Source of the DNA: Primula veris
Taxonomy: Eukaryota > Streptophyta > Magnoliopsida > Ericales > Primulaceae
Direction: 5' to 3'
NCBI GenBank assembly: GCA_963682055.1
Contig: OY821748.1
Coordinates: 33,463,661 to 33,527,660 of the forward strand
Length of the DNA: 64,000 nucleotides
Shown one piece after another: positions 58,301 through 64,000 of this stretch (positions are counted from its first letter, which is position 1; each line of letters begins with the position of its first letter). Both the position numbers and the translations under genes were made by a program. Under the pieces are notes generated by a model. The model was not told where the DNA came from. It did not search any database and saw only the letters and a program-made list of their open reading frames with translations.

Positions 58301-59223
58301 GAATGATGTAAAAGAAAAGAAGTTTTGAGAAGACGTCTTGCTAAGGAGTTTGAAATTAAAGAACTTGGGAGATTGAAGTATTTTTTAGGTATTGAAGTAG
58401 CCCACTCAAGAGAAGGCATCTTTATATCTCAACATAAATATGTAATTGATTTATTGAAGGAGACGGAAAACTAGCTTGCAAACCAATTTCTACGCCAATT
58501 GAACAAAATCACAATCTGGGAGAAGCGAATGAAGATCCTAAAGTAGATAAGGAGAACTACCAGATGCTTGTTGGTAAGCTTATATACCTTGCTGCGCACA
58601 CAAGGCCTGTTATCGCATATGCTGTAAGTGTAGTTAGCCAATTTATGCATAACCCGAGGGAAGCACATCTTCAAGCTGTCCATCGAATACTTCACTATTT
58701 AAAAAGTAATCCTGGTCAAGGAATTTTGTTTAGAAGAAACACAGGATTAGTCGTTGAGGCATACGCAGATGCAGATTATGCTGGTTCACCTATTGATAGG
58801 AGATCAACAACAGACTGCTGCACTTTTATTGGAGGCAATCTTGTGACTTGGAGGAGCAAAAAACAAAATATGGTAGCGAGATCAAGTGTTGAGGCGGACT
58901 TCAGAGCAATGGCTCATGGTATATGTGAATTACTTTGGATCAAGATAATTTTACAAGATTTGAGGATAAAATGGGATGGGCCAATGAGATTATTCTGTGA
59001 TAACAAATCAGCTATTAGCATTGCTCACAATCCGGTTCAAGATGATAGAACAAAGCACATTGAAATTGATAGACACTTCATAAAAGATAAATTGGAAAGT
59101 GGATTAATTTGCACATCATACATATCGACTACTAATCAACTGGCGGATGTGCTCACAAAAGTTGTCAGGAAGGAAGTGTTTCAAAGGCTTATTTCCAAGC
59201 TGGGAATGACAGATGTCTATTGA
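55330..59223 (+). pseudogene. Copia-4 gag tail and pol, interrupted
   Basis: A Gag C-terminal piece ends near 55480 (REQVEFNKEEVRKLKELF). The protease reads IIDSGATDHMTNS from about 55945, with the preceding Trp apparently changed to TGA. Integrase at 56313-57452 keeps GDIWG, RSDNA and QQNGVAERK, but the zinc finger reads CDVY where CxxC is expected. RT at 57546-58328 keeps YVDD, then frame is lost near 58320 and 58470. RNase H resumes at 58564-59223 (YADADYAG, FCDNKSA). Motifs are well kept but the frame is broken at several places, so it cannot move by itself. Confidence 0.9.
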
Positions 59224-59238
59224 CCAGCTTGAGGGGAG

Positions 59239-59424
59239 TGTCAGAAAATGATAGTTGTAATTGTAATTAGTAATTAGTTAGTGTGTGTTTGGTGTTAGTT
59301 GACAGTTACATTTAATGTAGATCTAGAAGCTTGTATCACATACTATATAAGTCTTCACATGTACACATCTCAGAATGTAATCAACAAATATAAAAAATAT
59401 TCTCCATATTTCTAAAATCTAACA
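59239..59424 (+). repeat. Copia-4 3' LTR
   Basis: 186 bp, preceded by the purine tract CTTGAGGGGAG and followed by duplication GAAGG. Confidence 0.95.
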
Positions 59425-59429
59425 GAAGG

Positions 59430-59782
59430 TTTCCTTTCGGTACATTGCTTCCTATGGTAGGGTCCGTAGAGACTAGGGAACATCCTCACTGGTTTTCCCT
59501 GCTTGGTATGTGTCGGATTTTTCCGACACGTACGATAAATAAAGCTACCCTTGAAGATATTCACAAACACAGTAAAAAATATAGTTTTTGTATATTGTAT
59601 AGTATTTGTATTATTGTTTGCACCCCAAAAATTCAGTTATTTTTACATTAGTAACCCTTGAATATGTATAGATGTAACTGCTTGAGTATACATTGTTTAT
59701 CAAGATGCAAATAATTTTGTTCATTCATGGTAGCTTCAGTTTCTATATTGATGGTTATATTATGTTGGCTATGTTGTTGCAG
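59430..59782 (+). other. Probable intron end before the first supported PRP40C-like exon
   Basis: T-rich sequence ends in gttgttgcag, a good plant acceptor, at 59773-59782. An open frame runs through from 59693, but its residues are not like the exon that follows. A frame at 59445-59651 is not recognised. Confidence 0.5.
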
Positions 59783-62700
59783 GAAAGAAGTAGTTTGTCC
59801 TCTACACTATCAACTTCTCAGCCCTTTCCTCAGCATGCCTATCCAGCATCTTCAGATTCTCCACTGGTTGTACCATCAGCTCATAATATTTTCTCCCCAT
59901 CTTTATTTTTTCCTGCTGCCCCTTCATTTCATGTGCCTTTAAGGATGTCCGTGCCACCTGCCTCACATGCGACCACAGACTCATCTTCTTCTGCACTTCC
60001 CAGACCAATATTTCCAGCTACTCCATTACCATTGAATCCAACCTTTCAACACCAAACATATCCTCCGCCTTATGTACCTCCTCGTGCTGGTGGTACTGCT
60101 CCCGGCACGTGGTTCCCGTCTCCACATTTGTGTGGAAGACCACCTTTTGTCCAACATCCCCATACTGGCTTTCCCGTGCCCTATCCTTCACCTCCACATG
60201 GCATATCTCTTCCTTCTATAGCACTGCCCGATATCCAACCTCCAGGTGTCACTCCCATTGGACCTTTTCCTCTCTCTTTGGGTTCAGGGGTGAATCTGCA
60301 AGAAGCACCTCCAGGAACAGGTGTACTTTAATTCTTTTTCTGGATTTTGAGATACTGAGACCTTCAAGTAATCATTCGAGCATTTCAATTGCGGTTGTAA
60401 ATTATAACAAGTGCTTTTAATGTTGCAGGTGACTTTGCGATGGGTGGAATACCAGATCCTTGGACCGCCCACAAGAGTGAAACAGGAACTGTATACTATT
60501 ATAATTCACTTACAAGGGAATCCACTTATGTGAAACCCGAGGGTTATAAAGGAGAGGTATGTAAAGTAACTACATTTTCTATTAGGTTTTCTACATTTTG
60601 TTCTTCCCCTTTGGATAATTCTGGTGTTAATCACCGTTCTACATACTTTAGTGAATGGAGAAGATAAGTATAATTCATTAGGAACTTAATAAACTGGACC
60701 AGTCAGATCTCCGTCAGATGCACATATTATATGCTTGTAACAATAGGGACAGAATCTTTATTATCAGGCAGGCGACAAGCTTAGGCTAGGCTTCTTCAAT
60801 CCCAACTACACAAGTCTTTTCTTTTTGGGCATGAAATACTGAGCACAAAACTTTTGCATCTCATTTGTGAAATTCTAACAGTTACCTGTTTTACATTGAG
60901 GACAATAACCAACCAACTCATGCCATTCATAATTCATTTCTGCAGTGTTAAGTATAGGAAAGAGCTAGCATGGTAAACTCAGTAAAATCATAAACATAGG
61001 AACTAAATGTAAGTGTCTTTCGGATAGACTTCTGATTCAGTGATAACTCCAAAATAGATGTAACATATTATTCTTACCTAGCTTCAGCCTCTCTTACGAA
61101 GAACATTCACCAACTTCTTTATTCTTATTCTTATTCTTATTCTTTTTCTTTTTCTTTTTCTCTGCCCCTTCCTTGCTCTCCTTTTCTCTCTCTTTACGTG
61201 GGTATGTTCTATAGGTGGACACTTTAAGGAATGATCTACAGGTTCTCCTGGCTTAAATGCATCCTTATTATCTGCCCATGGTGACTCATTTGTGTTTTAT
61301 ATCTTAATATTAGCATAGTTGCAATGTTAAGTAGTACATGATTTATTTTGGAAGTTATTTGTAGACTTATTTCTGCCTATTTTATTAATGCAGCTAGATA
61401 CCCTTACTGTCTCGCCAGCTCCAGTTTCATGGTAAGTTAGTTGTTCATTTTTATTCTGTTTGATGTTTCCCTATCTTTGTTTCACATGTACAGACACGGC
61501 TATCGTACTCGATACAGTAGGCGTACGGCTTACGGCTGTACAATTCTTTGTGAAAAATTTAGGGTATGCTACGGTTGGGTATTTCAATTAATTTTAATCT
61601 ATCTTTTATATACATGTTAAGATTTATAGAATCCATCAAAGCATTATAAACAGCAAAATGTATCTGGGGGGGTATGAGATGGTTTATAGCTACGTTTTTA
61701 TATAAATGATCATATCTGCTTGATTATTCGTCTAAAATATAATGAATTTATCATGTGTTCATACTTTTTCATCACAAATGTATAAAAAGAAAATAAACGG
61801 ACCCATGATACAAGTAAATTATGACATATTAACCTTCTCATATAAACAAACTCACAACTTGATTTGGTCTAATCTTCAAAGAAAACTTTGTTTGGGTTTT
61901 TTGGAAAACAATTTTTTTATTCTTCTTATCCGTATTGAAAAGATCCTGGAGTCATACCCTTCCTGTACTCTAGCCGTACTTGATCTGTAGCCAGTTGGTC
62001 AAAGGAAAAAAAGTTGAGGCACTCCAAACGCCGTACTGGGTACTTGTACTGCCGTACCCATACCCAGTACTCACGATTTTTTTGAAGTACCTGTGGGACA
62101 TAGGTCTGTGTGGAGACCCTTTCTCATTTAGAATAAGTCTTTATATTTTTTGAATTCCACCTTTATGATATCTCGACCCTTTGTTTCTCAGCATTCCATG
62201 TTTAGAGTTTGTTTCTTAAACCTTAATAGTTTTTATCTTGATCCTCTTGAAAGAGGAATCCAAAAACGGACCAAGTAAAAAAAGGATTTAATTTCTGTTC
62301 AATTAAGGGATTTAATCCAATTAGGAGGATCTTTCGATGTCTTAATTTACTCCTGCTTCTGGCTCAAGGCTTACACATTTTAATATTAGCAATTCGTGCT
62401 CCACTTTGTTTTTGGAGCTTTCATGAACCAAGCATCTGTTTATCATTCAAACCTGTTAAAAAGTTTCAGGTCTCCCTTTTACTGCGTAATTTTGGTTTCT
62501 TCTTGATAATAGTTTCATTTTGGTTCAACCTCCTCTAGTCTTTCTTGGGTAAAGTGCATGAAATGTATCTGCATCTAATATTCCAAAGCACGTGCCTTCT
62601 CACTTGTTTTATACAATATAGGCCTTATCTTCTCGACAGTTCAGTTGATCATCAAAAGGATAAAATGCATTTTTATACTTGATGTGTCAATAAGTAAATA

Positions 62701-63462
62701 TTACTGAGTATATTTTTAAAATCTACTCGACTATATGCTGAAGTATCTAAATTTCCAGGGAGAAGGTAGCTGGAACTGATTGGAGTATAGTGATTACAAA
62801 CAATGGGAAAAAATATTATTACAACAATAAAACCAAGGTATGTTGTTTTATCATATCCATTGGTACTTTTTTTGTTGATTAAATGACCTCTTCACGGGCT
62901 GTATTGAGGAAATTCTTGTCGCGATGATTAAATGATATTCTTATTTATAAAACCTGCATATCTGTGTTACCAGGTGAGTAGCTGGCAAATACCAGATGAG
63001 GTAACCCAGTCGTTGAAGAAGAAGAAGGAAGACGCAGATGCTTTGAAAGAACAGCAAATCAATACAGTGGTGAATTCTAACTTATTAATAACTGAAAAAG
63101 TGGTGAATTCTGCTTGTATTAGTTTGAGTGCTCCAGCAATTAATACGGGTGGTCGTGATGCCACAGCTCTGAGACCACCTCCAAGCCAGTTGGCGTCTTC
63201 GTCTGCATTGGATCTAATTAAGAAAAAGTTGCAAGACTCCAATGGGTCTCCTCCTCCTGCTGCTGCTCCTTCACCTACTCACGTGGATGCAAATGGTTCA
63301 AAAGCAATTGATGAGGCTATACTCGTCTCACAAAGTGAGAACGATAAAGAAAAGATAAAAGTGGCTGATGATAATGGAGACGGAAACATGTCAGACTCGT
63401 CTACCGACTCTGAAGATGTCAAAACCGGACCTACCAAGGACAATTGCATTGTTCAGTTCAAG
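59783..63462 (+). CDS. PRP40C: Pre-mRNA-processing protein 40C-like, partial
   Basis: Five exons can be joined in frame: 59783-60320, 60429-60556, 61394-61431, 62759-62837 and 62974-63462, all with GT..AG introns, giving 424 residues. Exon 1 is rich in Pro and Ser. Exon 2 holds a first WW domain (IPDPWTAHKSETGTVYYYN) whose second signature Trp is Tyr (STYVKP). Exons 3-5 build a second WW domain (TDWSIVITNNGKKYYYN, then SSWQIP) with both Trp. Exon 5 then has ALDLIKKKL and an acidic Ser-rich stretch (MSDSSTDSED). This order matches plant PRP40C, a TCERG1/CA150-like nuclear protein linking RNA polymerase II to splicing, in which FF domains follow. Those would lie beyond 64000. The N-terminal exon(s) were not found. 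Confidence 0.87.
60557..61393 (+). other. PRP40C-like intron with pyrimidine repeats
   Basis: Intron between donor gtatgt at 60557 and acceptor atgcag ending 61393. It contains ttcttat and ctttttctttt repeats at about 61118-61165. Confidence 0.7.
61432..62758 (+). other. PRP40C-like intron, possibly with a small insertion
   Basis: It starts gtaagt and ends ttccag. Between about 61490 and 62100 short gtac- and ccgtac-rich motifs recur (near 61495-61535 and 61970-62080), similar in style to 35600-35740. This may be an old transposon, but no termini were identified. Confidence 0.6.
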
Positions 63463-64000
63463 GTATATAATTATTTCTATCTATAGATAGATATATAGAT
63501 AAGTTTTGTGCTATAGCTTTGGAAATCTGCTGAATGTTGATACCTAGGCAGTTTTACTCTTTTGTTATAGCTTGGATAGTCAATGCCCCTATGAAACTCT
63601 TAGTAGTGGAAGTACTTTTGTAGTTTAAAGGATGAAATCCTTCTTCCCTCCCGACTGTCATAGCCATTTTTACTTCTTGATTTTCCGTGGATATTGTGAG
63701 AGTTAAACACATCTAAGATTTGTAAAGTAAGAAAATAATTAAGAACTACACTAGTAGAATTGATAAGCTATAAAATTGAACGATGGTCAAGTAGCATCCT
63801 GTTTGCATGGATGGATGCTACAAAATTTCCTGGATACCTCCTTCACTAAAAAAACATTTGCTTATCCAAATATGGTGCTTGATACTTAGTTCTACCTCCA
63901 GTTTCTCTAGTTGCTTTACTTTGCGATCAAACTCAATTTCACTTAGTTTAACCTCCTCTGTCATGTTACTGTGCAAGAGATATACTATTTGTGCCCAATT
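63463..64000 (+). other. PRP40C-like intron reaching the window end
   Basis: It starts with donor gtatat after the exon ending TTCAAG. No further exon is recognised before 64000. Confidence 0.6.

Larger units (their letters stand above)
54816..59429 (+). mobile_element. Copia-4: decayed Ty1/copia element
   Basis: The element spans 54821-59424 (4604 bp) with perfect duplication GAAGG at 54816-54820 and 59425-59429. LTRs of 180 and 186 bp differ by three substitutions and a 6-base indel. The primer site (55001-55012, TGATATCAAAGC) is a mutated Met-tRNA type. Most of gag is missing. Protease, integrase, RT and RNase H remain in pieces. Confidence 0.95.

Noticed and set aside
59445..59651. Possible additional exon of the PRP40C-like gene after Copia-4
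   Set aside because: It has a donor-like ggtatgt at about 59502, but its residues do not resemble the family and no acceptor supports it.

Overview
This window looks like nuclear DNA of a flowering plant, probably a eudicot. It is AT-rich, gene-poor and crowded with plant-type retrotransposons. Only two host genes are supported: an intronless secreted leucine-rich-repeat protein (26006-27454, +) and the 5'-middle part of a spliced PRP40C-like splicing/transcription factor with two WW domains (exons between 59783 and 63462, +, running off the right edge). No species can be named from the sequence.

Layout. 1-1012: no gene. 1013-5838: complete Ty1/copia element (Copia-1, minus) with 191-bp LTRs differing at one base, a 5-bp target duplication and one uninterrupted 1467-residue Gag-Pol frame. 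6692-14140: larger Copia element (Copia-2, minus; 203-bp LTRs) with intact gag and a pol broken by a few lesions. 14141-25507: gene-free, with two coding-less non-LTR retroposons (19514-21224 and 24118-25495) and a decayed solo LTR (21698-23030). 25508-27540: the LRR gene. 27541-42214: repeat jungle with a CACTA-like end, gypsy-like remnants, a 1.9-kb solo LTR (29243-31157), three related solo LTRs (one nested in another), a 32-base G run and two adjoining minisatellites. 43607-50477: Copia-3 (+), a distant relative of Copia-2 with near-identical LTRs but a ruined interior. 51926-54045: gypsy deletion derivative. 54816-59429: Copia-4 (+), decayed. 59783-end: PRP40C-like exons.

The most unusual signal is in the related pair Copia-2 and Copia-3. 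Both carry many small stem-loops whose 8-base loop is constant (sense strand CCTGTCGT, with variants of the form CCNGTYGN) while the arms differ from copy to copy and stay complementary. I found eleven exact copies of this 8-mer, all inside these two elements, all on the sense strand, and all between complementary arms of 4-11 bp. One relative sits directly before the gag start codon, two lie in the leader, and others lie next to a second set of larger hairpins in the 3' region whose arms also covary. This looks like a repeated structured RNA module. No function is shown.

Target duplications, LTR lengths, primer-binding sites and splice junctions were read directly from the sequence. Family names rest on recognised domain motifs. 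No database search was possible.
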